Part shown: positions 1 to 5,605 of the stretch, one piece after another
How positions within the stretch are numbered: position 1 is the first letter of the stretch
Layout of the letters: each line of letters opens with the position of its first letter
Origin: Candidatus Mcinerneyibacteriota bacterium
Lineage (GTDB): Bacteria; AUK180; JAQVHJ01
NCBI GenBank assembly: GCA_030630935.1
Contig: DAOVMD010000210.1
Location: 1-5,999 of the forward strand
Length of the DNA stretch: 5,999 nucleotides
Reading direction: 5' to 3'
Notes under the pieces: generated by a model
What the model was told of the DNA's origin: nothing
Databases searched by the model: none
The model's input: the letters and a program-made list of their open reading frames with translations, nothing else
Program-made: the position numbers and the translations under genes

Positions 1-51
1 AATTCTTTTTCTTTTGTTTTTATTTGTTTTCCTCCGTGTTCTCAGTGTCCG

Positions 52-74
52 GAGTTTACCCCGTTTTTTCGGGG
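52..74. repeat. GTTTACCCCG hairpin repeat, copy 1
   Basis: The sequence GAGTTTACCCCG is followed by six T and then CGGGG, giving a 5-bp stem (59-63 with 70-74). A second copy at 2386-2408 keeps the GAGTTTACCCCG lead-in and the stem. No T-run follows the stem in either orientation, so it looks like a dispersed repeat rather than a terminator. Confidence 0.6.
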
Positions 75-281
75 TGGTGAAAATTATACATTTGATAGTT
101 TTATAAGTATCTCCAACTTTAAACAAGTATATTGCAATCTATAATATAGCGGCGTGTTCAGTGTGTTCAGCGGTTAATTTTTTATTTGTAAACTCCATAA
201 AGACAGGCAAATGGGGAGGAGGGTGCTTAAAGTTCTGTAAATATTGTATTATTCGATAAATAACAGGTTTTTGTGAATAAA

Positions 282-309
282 CTTTTCACAGTACCATAAA
301 TTGTGAAAG
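282..309 (-). terminator. Weak stem-loop after the glycosyltransferase gene
   Basis: CTTTTCACA (282-290) pairs with TGTGAAAG (302-309) around an 11-base loop, about 34 bp past the stop of the minus-strand glycosyltransferase gene. The stem is AT-rich and lacks a clear U-tract in the minus-strand transcript. It is a possible transcript end, not a convincing intrinsic terminator. Confidence 0.25.
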
Positions 310-342
310 GATATCAAATTAACTACTCAATTAGATATATTT

Positions 343-1596
343 TCAATCTGTAATATCTTTTAATATTTTACAGACCTGATTTAATATCATTTTCCGGTTA
401 TACAGAGCTTCGACCTTTTTATAACTCAAAGCTCCCATTCGTGCACAAAGATTCTTGTTCATTATCAATTCAATACATTTCTCTGCAATCTGGTCAGGAT
501 GATCTCTAATAAAGATTTCCTTCCCGTCTTCGAACTCTAATCCTTCAACTCCAATGGAAGTTGAAACAACGGGTTTGCCATAGGATGCAGCTTCAAGTAT
601 TTTTATTCTTGTTCCCGAGCCAATTGAAATTGGTGTACAAACTATACGCACGTTTTGATATAATTCATCAAGGTCATCAACAAACCCCGTATAAGAAACG
701 CCTTCTAACGAAGTTGAATAAAATTTTATCCTCTCAGGAGAATCACCTGCAATAATTAATTCACAATCAGGGATAATTAACCTAATCCTTGGAAAAACAT
801 GTTCTATTAATAATTCAGCTGCGTACACATTCGGTTCATATAAATATGTTCCCAGGTAAAGAATTGTCTTTTTCACCGGAACCGGTAAGATGCGTTTTAA
901 CGTAACTGAATTTGGTATAGTTATAATTTTATCGCCTTGTGAAAATTTATCTAAATGCTTTTTATCTTTATTTGAACAAACAAAAACTTTGTCCGAGATT
1001 CGAATCGTCTTCCTTTCAGAATTACAAATAAGATATTTATAAAACACTGACTGCATCTTTTGCGCAATTGTTTGATCCTTTTGATGAGCCGTTCTAATAA
1101 ATCGAATATGTTCAATATCACAAAAGTCAAAGTAAATTTGCTGAGATGTCTCCGGGTTGAGTAGAAATGGAAGCATTGAATTAATTTTAAAAACAAAAAT
1201 AAAATCTGGTTTATAGTTTGAAATTATCTTTTTAAGTCCGGTATTTCTTAATGAATTATTATGATAATAAATAGAATCTTTTCTTGTTCCAAACGCACTT
1301 TTAATAAAAGATTTTAAAAAGAATTTTATCTTTTGAGATATGGTAAATTCATTAATTGATTTTGGGGTTGAGATAAATACCGGGTCAACTTTGTCACCAT
1401 AGATTTTCATTACTTTTTTTCTGAGAATATTCTTATTGGTTTTTCGCCTTACCTCATTTCGGGAAACAAGGAAAACCAGTTTAATCTCAGAAACGGATTT
1501 TATTGCTTCAATAAATAGGTTCATTCTTTGAAACGCACCAAAAACAGATTTTCGCTTATTACCGGGAAGAAATTCTGTTACAAAAATTACACGCAT
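343..1596 (-). CDS. Glycosyltransferase, family 4 / group 1 type (GT-B fold)
   Basis: This 417-residue protein should transfer a sugar from an activated nucleotide donor to a glycan or lipid acceptor at the cytosolic face of the membrane, as GT4-type enzymes do. The N-terminus (MRVIFVTEFLPG, residues 1-12) is the usual first strand of the acceptor domain. The donor-binding half is clear: SDKVFVCS (201-208), IPNSV (227-231), ILYLGTYLYEPN (245-256), ELIIAGDSPE (279-288), YTGFVDD (302-308), then GSGTRIKILEAASYGKPVVST (326-346) with E335 as the conserved donor-contact glutamate. This GSGTR-K-LEA variant lacks the first glutamate of the classic E-x7-E pair, as do many relatives. No signal peptide or transmembrane helix is seen. 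An in-frame TTG at 1608 would add four residues (MSKK), but ATG at 1596 fits the family; neither start has a good Shine-Dalgarno site. Donor and acceptor cannot be told from sequence. No other polysaccharide gene is adjacent, so the pathway is unknown. Confidence 0.92.
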   Translation of the reverse strand: MRVIFVTEFLPGNKRKSVFGAFQRMNLFIEAIKSVSEIKLVFLVSRNEVRRKTNKNILRKKVMKIYGDKVDPVFISTPKSINEFTISQKIKFFLKSFIKSAFGTRKDSIYYHNNSLRNTGLKKIISNYKPDFIFVFKINSMLPFLLNPETSQQIYFDFCDIEHIRFIRTAHQKDQTIAQKMQSVFYKYLICNSERKTIRISDKVFVCSNKDKKHLDKFSQGDKIITIPNSVTLKRILPVPVKKTILYLGTYLYEPNVYAAELLIEHVFPRIRLIIPDCELIIAGDSPERIKFYSTSLEGVSYTGFVDDLDELYQNVRIVCTPISIGSGTRIKILEAASYGKPVVSTSIGVEGLEFEDGKEIFIRDHPDQIAEKCIELIMNKNLCARMGALSYKKVEALYNRKMILNQVCKILKDITD

Positions 1597-1624
1597 TTTT
1601 TTACTCAATTATTGTTTTAAATAA

Positions 1625-1630
1625 ATTATA
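1625..1630 (-). promoter_or_regulatory. Possible -10 element for the glycosyltransferase gene
   Basis: On the minus strand a TATAAT lies about 30 bases before the ATG at 1596, placing a start site near 1618. No good -35 box is found 16-18 bp upstream, and the area is very AT-rich, so chance is a real alternative. If it is false, the gene may be read through from the YjbQ gene, since no terminator is visible in the 124-bp gap. Confidence 0.25.
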
Positions 1631-1720
1631 TATCAATTAAAATATCATTAATAATCGTACCTGTATATTAATCTTGTATTTGAGATGCAAAACAAAACTA
1701 TATTTACTTAATAGCGCAAT

Positions 1721-2137
1721 CTACTCACCAATGATTTTTATTAGAACCCTTTTTCTTCGTCGACCATCAAACTCACCATAAAAAATCTGTTCCCACGGAC
1801 CAAAATCTAACTTCCCTTTAGTTACGGCAACTACAACTTCCCTGCCCATAACCTGTCTTTTAATATGTGCATCACCATTTGTTTCCCCGGTATTATTATG
1901 TTCATATAGAGCTGGGTTGTGTGGAATATGTTCTTCGAGCCAGCGTTTGTAGTCGTTATGAAGTCCATGTTCCGCGTCATTAATAAAAACACTCGCGGTA
2001 ATATGCATCGGGCTGACAAGACATAGTCCCTCCTTGATACCACTTGCCCGCAACTCTGTTTCTACTTCATCTGTTATGTTTATAAATTCGATTCTGCTGT
2101 TTGTGTTAAACCACAATTCCTTCCTGTAACTTTTCAT
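1721..2137 (-). CDS. yjbQ: YjbQ / UPF0047 family protein (secondary thiamine-phosphate synthase type)
   Basis: The protein has 138 residues, the normal length for this small cytosolic family, and carries its signature almost complete: [10 protein letters not shown] (45-54), E56, HNDYKRWLE (60-68), YEHN (78-81), [20 protein letters not shown] (84-103), and [20 protein letters not shown] (109-128) leading into the C-terminal KIIGE. H45, H80 and H91, with nearby acidic residues, are the conserved candidates for the metal/phosphate pocket. Family knowledge: E. coli YjbQ has weak thiamine-phosphate synthase activity that can replace ThiE when overproduced, but its true physiological role is unsettled. 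The start is decided by the ribosome site: AGGAGG (2144-2149) lies 6 bases before ATG at 2137, whereas an in-frame TTG at 2143 directly abuts the AGGAGG and cannot be used well. The gene has its own promoter and no thiamine gene beside it, so a role in thiamine synthesis is not supported by context. Confidence 0.95.
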   Translation of the reverse strand: MKSYRKELWFNTNSRIEFINITDEVETELRASGIKEGLCLVSPMHITASVFINDAEHGLHNDYKRWLEEHIPHNPALYEHNNTGETNGDAHIKRQVMGREVVVAVTKGKLDFGPWEQIFYGEFDGRRRKRVLIKIIGE

Positions 2138-2143
2138 CTTCAA

Positions 2144-2149
2144 CCTCCT
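2144..2149 (-). promoter_or_regulatory. Perfect AGGAGG ribosome binding site that fixes the YjbQ start
   Basis: The plus-strand CCTCCT reads AGGAGG on the minus strand. It is 6 bases from ATG 2137 and 0 bases from TTG 2143, so the shorter reading frame is the real one. Confidence 0.9.
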
Positions 2150-2170
2150 GAAAATAAGTTAACAATATTA

Positions 2171-2199
2171 ATTATAACATAAAGAACATATTTCTGCAA
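2171..2199 (-). promoter_or_regulatory. Sigma-70-type promoter of the YjbQ gene
   Basis: On the minus strand TTGCAG (2194-2199) and TATAAT (2171-2176) are separated by exactly 17 bp. The expected start site is near 2164, giving a leader of about 27 bases that holds the AGGAGG. The -10 is perfect; the -35 keeps only the TTG. Confidence 0.65.
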
Positions 2200-2293
2200 A
2201 TAAAAAAATAGCATCGCTTCGCTCTGCAATTAATAATGAACAATGAAAAATGAATAATGGTTTTGCTTTATATATGACAATGCTTTAATCTGT

Positions 2294-2330
2294 AAAGCAA
2301 CTGCTCTCTGTTCTCTGTTATCAATTCTCT
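2294..2330. repeat. CTGCTCTCTGTTCTCTG-type repeat, copy 1
   Basis: These 37 bases align without gaps to 2757-2793, with 30 of 37 positions identical by eye. Both contain an ACTGCT core followed by TTCTCTG words. They lie about 460 bp apart in the same orientation within the same spacer. Confidence 0.65.
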
Positions 2331-2385
2331 ATTCAAGCAACAGAGTTGCTGAGAATAGCAGGTCGACGAACAGAGAGAGGAGATT

Positions 2386-2408
2386 GAGTTTACCCCGATT
2401 TGTCGGGG
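2386..2408. repeat. GTTTACCCCG hairpin repeat, copy 2
   Basis: GAGTTTACCCCGA, a TTTG loop and TCGGGG form a 6-bp stem (2393-2398 with 2403-2408). The lead-in and stem match the copy at 52-74, more than 2.3 kb away. Confidence 0.65.
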
Positions 2409-2556
2409 ACACGAAGTGCATCGGGAGAACTAAAGAGAACTGAAGAGGATTAAAAAAACAAAGAAAGGAATGAAAAATAAAAAAAGAACATGGTACATCC
2501 TATAAATGGTGTAAGTAATATTATTGACAAAATATTCTTTGGTCTTAGAATGCCAT

Positions 2557-2607
2557 GAGATTGCCGCGCTCCACGGACGCAAGCTAGATCTTCGATGCGC
2601 AATGACA
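2557..2607 (-). repeat. TGTCATTGC...GCAATCT dispersed repeat, copy 1
   Basis: Read on the minus strand this begins TTGTCATTGCGCATCGAAGA and ends GCGGCAATCTC, about 51 bp. Its interior (plus strand GGACGCAAGCTAGATC, 2575-2590) is 15/16 identical to 5606-5621, and its TGTCATTGC and GCGGCAATCT ends recur at 5134-5175. Similar TGTCATTGCGA...GCAATCT phrases are familiar from intergenic repeats in other bacteria; that recollection is not checked here. Confidence 0.7.
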
Positions 2608-2643
2608 AATAACGTTTGCAAATTTAAAAACGATAGAGAAAAA

Positions 2644-2695
2644 CGGTTTATCAATTAATAATTATCAATCATAAATCATAAATGTGCAGCGAAGC
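2644..2695 (+). repeat. Shared modules CGGTTTATCAATTAATAA and CATAAATCATAAATGT
   Basis: An 18-base module (2644-2661) is identical to 5415-5432. A 26-base module (2670-2695) matches 5563-5588 at 24 of 26 positions. The two modules are 8 bp apart here but about 130 bp apart at the right-hand locus, where hairpins lie between them. Confidence 0.7.
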
Positions 2696-2713
2696 AAGAT
2701 CTAGCAAAGCGTC
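2688..2713 (+). repeat. TGTCATTGC-type dispersed repeat, partial inverted copy
   Basis: AAGATCTAGC (2696-2705) is the exact reverse complement of GCTAGATCTT at 2583-2592. On the minus strand the surrounding bases read GACGC-GCTAGATCTT-CTTCGCT, like the interior of the copy at 5606-5646. It overlaps the end of the CATAAATCATAAATGT module. Together with copy 1 it makes an inverted pair spanning about 157 bp. Confidence 0.55.
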
Positions 2714-2733
2714 AAGGGGAGCAAGCTCCCTTT
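2714..2733. repeat. GGGAGCAAGCTCCC hairpin
   Basis: AAGGGGAGC (2714-2722) pairs with GCTCCCTTT (2725-2733) with one G-T wobble. A TTTT run follows on the plus strand but no plus-strand gene precedes it. On the minus strand, where the DUF2378-like gene ends 66 bp upstream, no U-run follows. The same GGGNGCAAGCNCCC design occurs at 5435-5452, so this is a repeat element with at best incidental terminator activity. Confidence 0.6.
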
Positions 2734-2756
2734 TAAAATGCGAAACTATTATCTAT

Positions 2757-2793
2757 AAAACGACTGCTATCAGTTCTCTGATATCTGTTCTCT
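2757..2793. repeat. CTGCTCTCTGTTCTCTG-type repeat, copy 2
   Basis: This is the partner of 2294-2330. It ends 6 bp from the stop codon (2799-2801) of the DUF2378-like gene, and the TCTCTATT phrase containing that stop also follows copy 1 (2325-2332), so the repeat may reach into the end of the gene. Confidence 0.6.
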
Positions 2794-2798
2794 GATCT

Positions 2799-3356
2799 CT
2801 ATTTATCCCATTTCCCTCTGAAAAGGATAACTTTCTTAGAATCTCGTTCTATTATTTCATTTTCAACTTTTACATTTTTTCCACCGCAGATGTCTATTAT
2901 TTTTTCCATCCACCCGGAAATCCTTTCTGCTAAAAGTCCATCTGATAAGGGATTGTTTCTACCTTCAACACAGAGCTTCCCTTCTCCCTGCTCAGGTAAT
3001 ATCATCTCTCCCTCATCAAAATACCCGGAAAAAACTTTTGGCGCTTTATTAACAACGATCTCAGGGGTTCCTAATTTAACATGAATCCGGTATGGTGATT
3101 TGAAGTATTCAATAGCAGTAAATTCACCTATTAAACGAGCCTTTTTAATATCTCCATCATAAAAATGATCAATTGTAGCTTTAGTCAAATTATGATAAAG
3201 CTCATAAGGATACCACATTGAGCTCGGAATAGTAATCTCTAATACTTTCTGTTCTTCTTCCGATAGCTTCTCTATAACAGTTTTTAAACCACTTTCACCA
3301 AAGTAGGTTTTTATAAAGTTCATTGTTCCGGAAATTAAAGTTCCTTTAACCTTCAT
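2799..3356 (-). CDS. DUF2378 / TIGR02265-like protein
   Basis: This 185-residue soluble protein resembles the DUF2378 (TIGR02265) family, best known as a large set of paralogues in myxobacteria and of unknown function. Features recalled from the family and seen here are the opening VKGTLISGTMNFIKTYFGESG (3-23), IPSSMWYPYELY (43-54), a GEFTA turn (77-81), LGTPEIVVNKAPKVFSGYFDEGEM (95-118), and the C-terminal ISGWMEKIIDICGGKNVKV (146-164) ending FRGKW (179-183). The length is usual. Only one cysteine pair candidate is present (C129, C157), and no enzymatic motif, signal peptide or membrane segment is visible. A ligand- or protein-binding role is possible but not shown. ATG at 3356 is preceded by AAAGGGGGG at 3362-3370, 5 bases away, a good ribosome site. 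The gene starts 40 bp after the 512-residue gene stops and has no separate promoter, so the two are probably co-transcribed. The gene is confident; the family assignment is from memory of its conserved pattern. Confidence 0.75.
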   Translation of the reverse strand: MKVKGTLISGTMNFIKTYFGESGLKTVIEKLSEEEQKVLEITIPSSMWYPYELYHNLTKATIDHFYDGDIKKARLIGEFTAIEYFKSPYRIHVKLGTPEIVVNKAPKVFSGYFDEGEMILPEQGEGKLCVEGRNNPLSDGLLAERISGWMEKIIDICGGKNVKVENEIIERDSKKVILFRGKWDK

Positions 3357-3361
3357 GTTCG

Positions 3362-3370
3362 CCCCCCTTT
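3362..3370 (-). promoter_or_regulatory. G-rich ribosome binding site of the DUF2378-like gene
   Basis: On the minus strand AAAGGGGGG lies 5 bases before ATG 3356. It sits in the 40-bp gap between the two operon genes, which supports independent translation of the second gene from the shared transcript. Confidence 0.7.
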
Positions 3371-3396
3371 AATTTTTAAAATATGTTTTAAAATTT

Positions 3397-4935
3397 CTAT
3401 AATAAATATTGATAGATCTGGTCCAGTATCAGAATTGTCTGCAGTGCTCTTGTTTTGAGATAATCTTCAGGAAAATCCAAGCTCAAAGAATCAATTTTAT
3501 CTGTCTCAAAATTAAACACAGAAAAAACAATCTCTTTCAGGTATTTATAAAAATATTCAGGAATAAACAATAAATCTTTCTGAGAGGATTGTGTCTTTCC
3601 CCTTTCAATGAGATATGTTAATAAATAAGTTAAACTAACCTTACCACCCTTTCCGGTTTCTTTAAAATACCGAAATCGAATAACTCCTTCAATCTCCTTT
3701 ATTAGTTTTTTAATACAGAGAATATATCCTTCTTTATTGTTCTTGAGATAAGCAATAAGTCCTGCTTCTATTAAGGATTGCTGTTTTTCATAAATTGGGT
3801 TTTGCCACCACTTAAAAGTTATACTATCAATCCTTGATTTATCAAAAGCAGCAATAAAGAAATTCTTTCTATTTTCATGATCAAGTTCATCTGAGTATAT
3901 ATCTTTTAATTCATTAAATTCCTTGCCGAGTAATTCAATAAACGGGAACCAGCCATCTATCATCATTTTCATAAATTCAATCTTCGATTCCAAAGTAAGA
4001 TAAATATACTCAAACATTAATCGCTTATATAATGAAGCTATCTTCAATGATAACCAATCTAAGCTGAGAGGATTAAATGGATCTAAAAAGAAAAATAATC
4101 CGAATTTCCATTTTACCTTAAAACAAAATATTATTTTATCTGTTTTCTTTATCTCAATCTCGGTAAATGTAACTTTCTTTAAACTCCTGATATCAGAATC
4201 CTCGATTAACGCTGTATCTAAAAGGTCTGTCGAATTACCAACTCTGATTTTTACAGGGAAATTATTTATATATATGTGTGCAGTTGAATTACTATGAATT
4301 ACAATTAAAAATTTTGAAGTAGAGTCTGCTGAGATTCCTAATTTATCAAAAAAACTATGTTTTATCTGGTCAATATAATCATAAAATTTACTATCATCAG
4401 ATGTCAGAATACCTGTTGTAATTACTTCAACAAATTCATCAGTCTTGGTGCTCTTCGAGAAAAAACCCTCAAATACTTGATCCTGCGTTAACTGATCCAG
4501 ATAGTATTCATTCTCTTTAGAAGAACTATCAGCTTTAACCTCTCCCATTGTCGGAACTTCAATTGAATCAACAACCTGATCTGTTACTTGAACTTCTTCT
4601 GAATTAATCCTGGGTGGAGGGGGTTTGGAAACCATGGAGTCTTCACTAAGCTCTTCAGACGGCTTTAATGGTTCATCAAATGTTATCGTTTCGGTTTTAT
4701 AGATATCTTCATCATTATTCTCATCAAGTTTTTGTAATTCGTCCTCAACCTCTTGAACTTCTGCCTCCCCTACTTCTTCCTCAATTTCTAAAGATGCGAT
4801 TTGCGATTTTAAAGGCGGGGAGATCTCGGTCTCCTGGTCAATAGTGACTGCGGATTTCTTCTTAGCAACTTTATTAGTTTTAACCTTATGCTTTTTACCG
4901 AATTTCTTTCTTTTTGGTTTTGTTTTCTTACTCAT
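3397..4935 (-). CDS. Unrecognised 512-residue protein with basic-acidic disordered head and helical C-terminal domain
   Basis: I do not recognise a named family. Three parts are visible. Residues 3-28 are strongly basic (KKTKPKRKKFGKKHK and similar). Residues 31-145 are low-complexity and acidic, with many E and D and a PPPPR turn at 105-109. Residues 146-512 look folded: first mixed strand and helix (FLIVIHSNSTAHIYINNFPVKI, 209-230), then an aromatic stretch (VKWKFGLFFFLDPF, 274-287), then mostly helix. The helical part carries FKWWQNPIYEKQQSLIEAGL (374-393), LIKEIEGVI (411-419) and a closing RALQTILILDQIYQYL (496-511). That layout reminds me of large helical proteins with HEPN-like C-termini, but no R-x4-H motif occurs, so RNase activity is not supported. 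There is no signal peptide; 274-297 is too polar and aromatic for a confident membrane helix. ATG at 4935 has GGAAGA 3 bases upstream and a promoter close by. It is the first gene of a probable operon with the DUF2378-like gene. A charged tail of this kind could bind nucleic acid or another protein; this is inference. Confidence 0.85.
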   Translation of the reverse strand: MSKKTKPKRKKFGKKHKVKTNKVAKKKSAVTIDQETEISPPLKSQIASLEIEEEVGEAEVQEVEDELQKLDENNDEDIYKTETITFDEPLKPSEELSEDSMVSKPPPPRINSEEVQVTDQVVDSIEVPTMGEVKADSSSKENEYYLDQLTQDQVFEGFFSKSTKTDEFVEVITTGILTSDDSKFYDYIDQIKHSFFDKLGISADSTSKFLIVIHSNSTAHIYINNFPVKIRVGNSTDLLDTALIEDSDIRSLKKVTFTEIEIKKTDKIIFCFKVKWKFGLFFFLDPFNPLSLDWLSLKIASLYKRLMFEYIYLTLESKIEFMKMMIDGWFPFIELLGKEFNELKDIYSDELDHENRKNFFIAAFDKSRIDSITFKWWQNPIYEKQQSLIEAGLIAYLKNNKEGYILCIKKLIKEIEGVIRFRYFKETGKGGKVSLTYLLTYLIERGKTQSSQKDLLFIPEYFYKYLKEIVFSVFNFETDKIDSLSLDFPEDYLKTRALQTILILDQIYQYLL

Positions 4936-4955
4936 TGTTCTTCCGATTTTTATCT

Positions 4956-4984
4956 ATTATATAACAAATTTAATGAAAAAGCAA
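4956..4984 (-). promoter_or_regulatory. Sigma-70-type promoter of the 512-residue/DUF2378-like operon
   Basis: On the minus strand TTGCTT (4979-4984) and a perfect TATAAT (4956-4961) are 17 bp apart. The start site should be near 4949, leaving a very short leader of about 14 bases that holds only the GGAAGA ribosome site (4939-4944). The architecture matches the YjbQ promoter (TTGCAG-17-TATAAT). Confidence 0.65.
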
Positions 4985-5133
4985 TTAAAATATTTATTTT
5001 TATTCTTTTTAATGTTAAAGAAATGCACTGAGCCACATTGAAACTCTTTGTAAACTGTTTCCTTGTTAAGGCAGTATATGCAAAAATATAGATTGCCACA
5101 GCATCACAAAGAGGCTGTTCGACAACCCCATTT

Positions 5134-5175
5134 TGTCATTGCAAAGGAGGAGTATTGCGACGACTGCGGCAATCT
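5134..5175 (+). repeat. TGTCATTGC...GCAATCT dispersed repeat, copy 2
   Basis: It begins TGTCATTGC and ends GCGGCAATCT, the same two ends as copy 1 at 2557-2607 but in the opposite orientation and with a shorter, diverged middle (42 versus about 50 bp). Confidence 0.65.
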
Positions 5176-5263
5176 TAGAGCAAGCCATCTTTTAAAAAAG
5201 CGCGATTACGAAGCCTTTTCCGAATACAATGAGGAAGCTCGTTCGCTATTTTCCGCACTTTCC

Positions 5264-5299
5264 GACGCTTCGCTAAATCTTCGATTCGTTAATGACAAT
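5264..5299 (-). repeat. TGTCATTGC-type dispersed repeat, copy 3
   Basis: On the plus strand GCTAAATCTTCGATTCG followed by TTAATGACAA matches GCTAGATCTTCGATGCG followed by CAATGACAA at 2583-2608 with few differences. It is inverted relative to copy 2, so the two make an inverted pair spanning 5134-5299. Confidence 0.65.
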
Positions 5300-5414
5300 A
5301 CTTTCGTTTTAAGTTATCCACAATTTCTCGGACAACCTCCACGGAGGACTTGGAGAAAAAACAAAAAAGAAAATAAAAACATCAAAAGAAAGGAGAAACA
5401 AACAATAGAAAAAT

Positions 5415-5432
5415 CGGTTTATCAATTAATAA
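5415..5432 (+). repeat. CGGTTTATCAATTAATAA module, copy 2
   Basis: All 18 bases are identical to 2644-2661, and both are preceded by an A-run with a nearby ATAG. Confidence 0.75.
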
Positions 5433-5434
5433 GG

Positions 5435-5452
5435 AAGGGTGCAAGCACCCTT
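5435..5452. repeat. GGGTGCAAGCACCC hairpin
   Basis: AAGGGTGC (5435-5442) and GCACCCTT (5445-5452) form a perfect inverted repeat. The design matches 2714-2733 with compensating stem changes (T-A in place of A-T), so the shape is kept while bases differ. Both lie soon after a CGGTTTATCAATTAATAA module. Confidence 0.7.
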
Positions 5453-5482
5453 TGAACATACCTCTTTGTAAACCCCAATATG

Positions 5483-5505
5483 CACCAATCCAAACTGGAT
5501 TGGTG
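5483..5505. repeat. Perfect 10-bp hairpin CACCAATCCA/TGGATTGGTG
   Basis: The arms at 5483-5492 and 5496-5505 are perfect reverse complements around an AAC loop. There is no U-run on either side and no gene ends nearby, so a terminator role is unlikely. Confidence 0.75.
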
Positions 5506-5515
5506 TGAAGGTTAG

Positions 5516-5529
5516 TACTTTTAAAAGTA
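5516..5529. repeat. Palindrome TACTTTTAAAAGTA
   Basis: This is a perfect 14-bp AT-rich palindrome, 10 bp after the preceding hairpin. It could be a binding site or part of a repeat; no gene is close enough to tell. Confidence 0.5.
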
Positions 5530-5547
5530 TTATAATTAGGCAGAACA

Positions 5548-5565
5548 ATGGGGGTTCACCCCCAT
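5548..5565. repeat. ATGGGGGTTCACCCCCAT hairpin
   Basis: Seven-base arms (5548-5554 and 5559-5565) are perfect complements around a TTCA loop. The hairpin runs directly into the CATAAATCATAAATGT module copy at 5563-5588. Confidence 0.7.
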
Positions 5566-5588
5566 AAATCATAAATGTTTAGCGAAGC
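5563..5588 (+). repeat. CATAAATCATAAATGT-AGCGAAGC module, copy 2
   Basis: It matches 2670-2695 at 24 of 26 positions; only the two bases between the halves differ. Confidence 0.7.
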
Positions 5589-5605
5589 GAAACTATATCC
5601 GCAGA

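Larger units (their letters stand above)
1..342. other. Gene-free left flank with low-complexity and repeat-like sequence
   Basis: No reading frame here looks coding. The first 30 bases are T-rich. A short direct repeat (GTGTTCAG at 154-161 and 163-170, 9-bp period) resembles the phrase near 35-48. A GTTTACCCCG hairpin at 52-74 has a partner at 2386-2408. A weak stem-loop lies at 282-309, just beyond the glycosyltransferase stop. The stretch looks like degenerate intergenic repeat material rather than a lost gene; no tRNA or structured RNA was recognised. Confidence 0.6.
2138..2798. other. 661-bp repeat-filled spacer without a gene
   Basis: Apart from the YjbQ promoter and ribosome site at its left edge, this gap holds only repeat modules. 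These are a CGCTTCGCTCTGCAATTAA fragment near 2215, a stretch rich in AATGAACAATGAAAAATGAA-like words (2233-2259), TTCTCTG-rich repeats, a GTTTACCCCG hairpin, two inverted copies of a TGTCATTGC-type repeat, and a GGGAGCAAGCTCCC hairpin. The short open frame at 2430-2654 on the minus strand runs through these repeats and has no family resemblance or ribosome site, so no gene is called. Confidence 0.7.

Noticed and set aside
561-1196. Open frames at 561-755 (plus strand) and 951-1196 (minus strand, another frame) inside the glycosyltransferase
   Set aside because: They are overlapped by the well-supported glycosyltransferase and have no ribosome site or family likeness.
2430-2654. A 74-codon minus-strand open frame
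   Set aside because: It runs through the repeat array, has no ribosome site, and encodes a low-complexity hydrophobic tail resulting from an A-rich stretch.
2557-2733. CRISPR array
   Set aside because: Repeats are of differing length and orientation with no regular spacers, and no cas genes are present.
2890-3084. A 64-codon plus-strand open frame
   Set aside because: It lies wholly antisense to the DUF2378-like gene with no independent support.
3397-4935. HEPN ribonuclease (toxin) call for the 512-residue protein
   Set aside because: No R-x4-H motif is present and the neighbour is not an antitoxin-type nucleotidyltransferase.
4844-5041. A 65-codon plus-strand open frame with hydrophobic character
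   Set aside because: It is the antisense of the Lys-rich head of the 512-residue gene plus its AT-rich promoter; hydrophobicity is expected from antisense of lysine codons.
5063-5455. A 130-codon plus-strand open frame that looks like a small cysteine-containing protein
   Set aside because: It starts at TTG with no ribosome site, and much of it is the translation of repeat copies found elsewhere (TGTCATTGC...GCAATCT, GCTAAATCTTCG, CGGTTTATCAATTAATAA, GGGTGCAAGCACCC). The CDDCG motif comes from the repeat, not from a zinc site.
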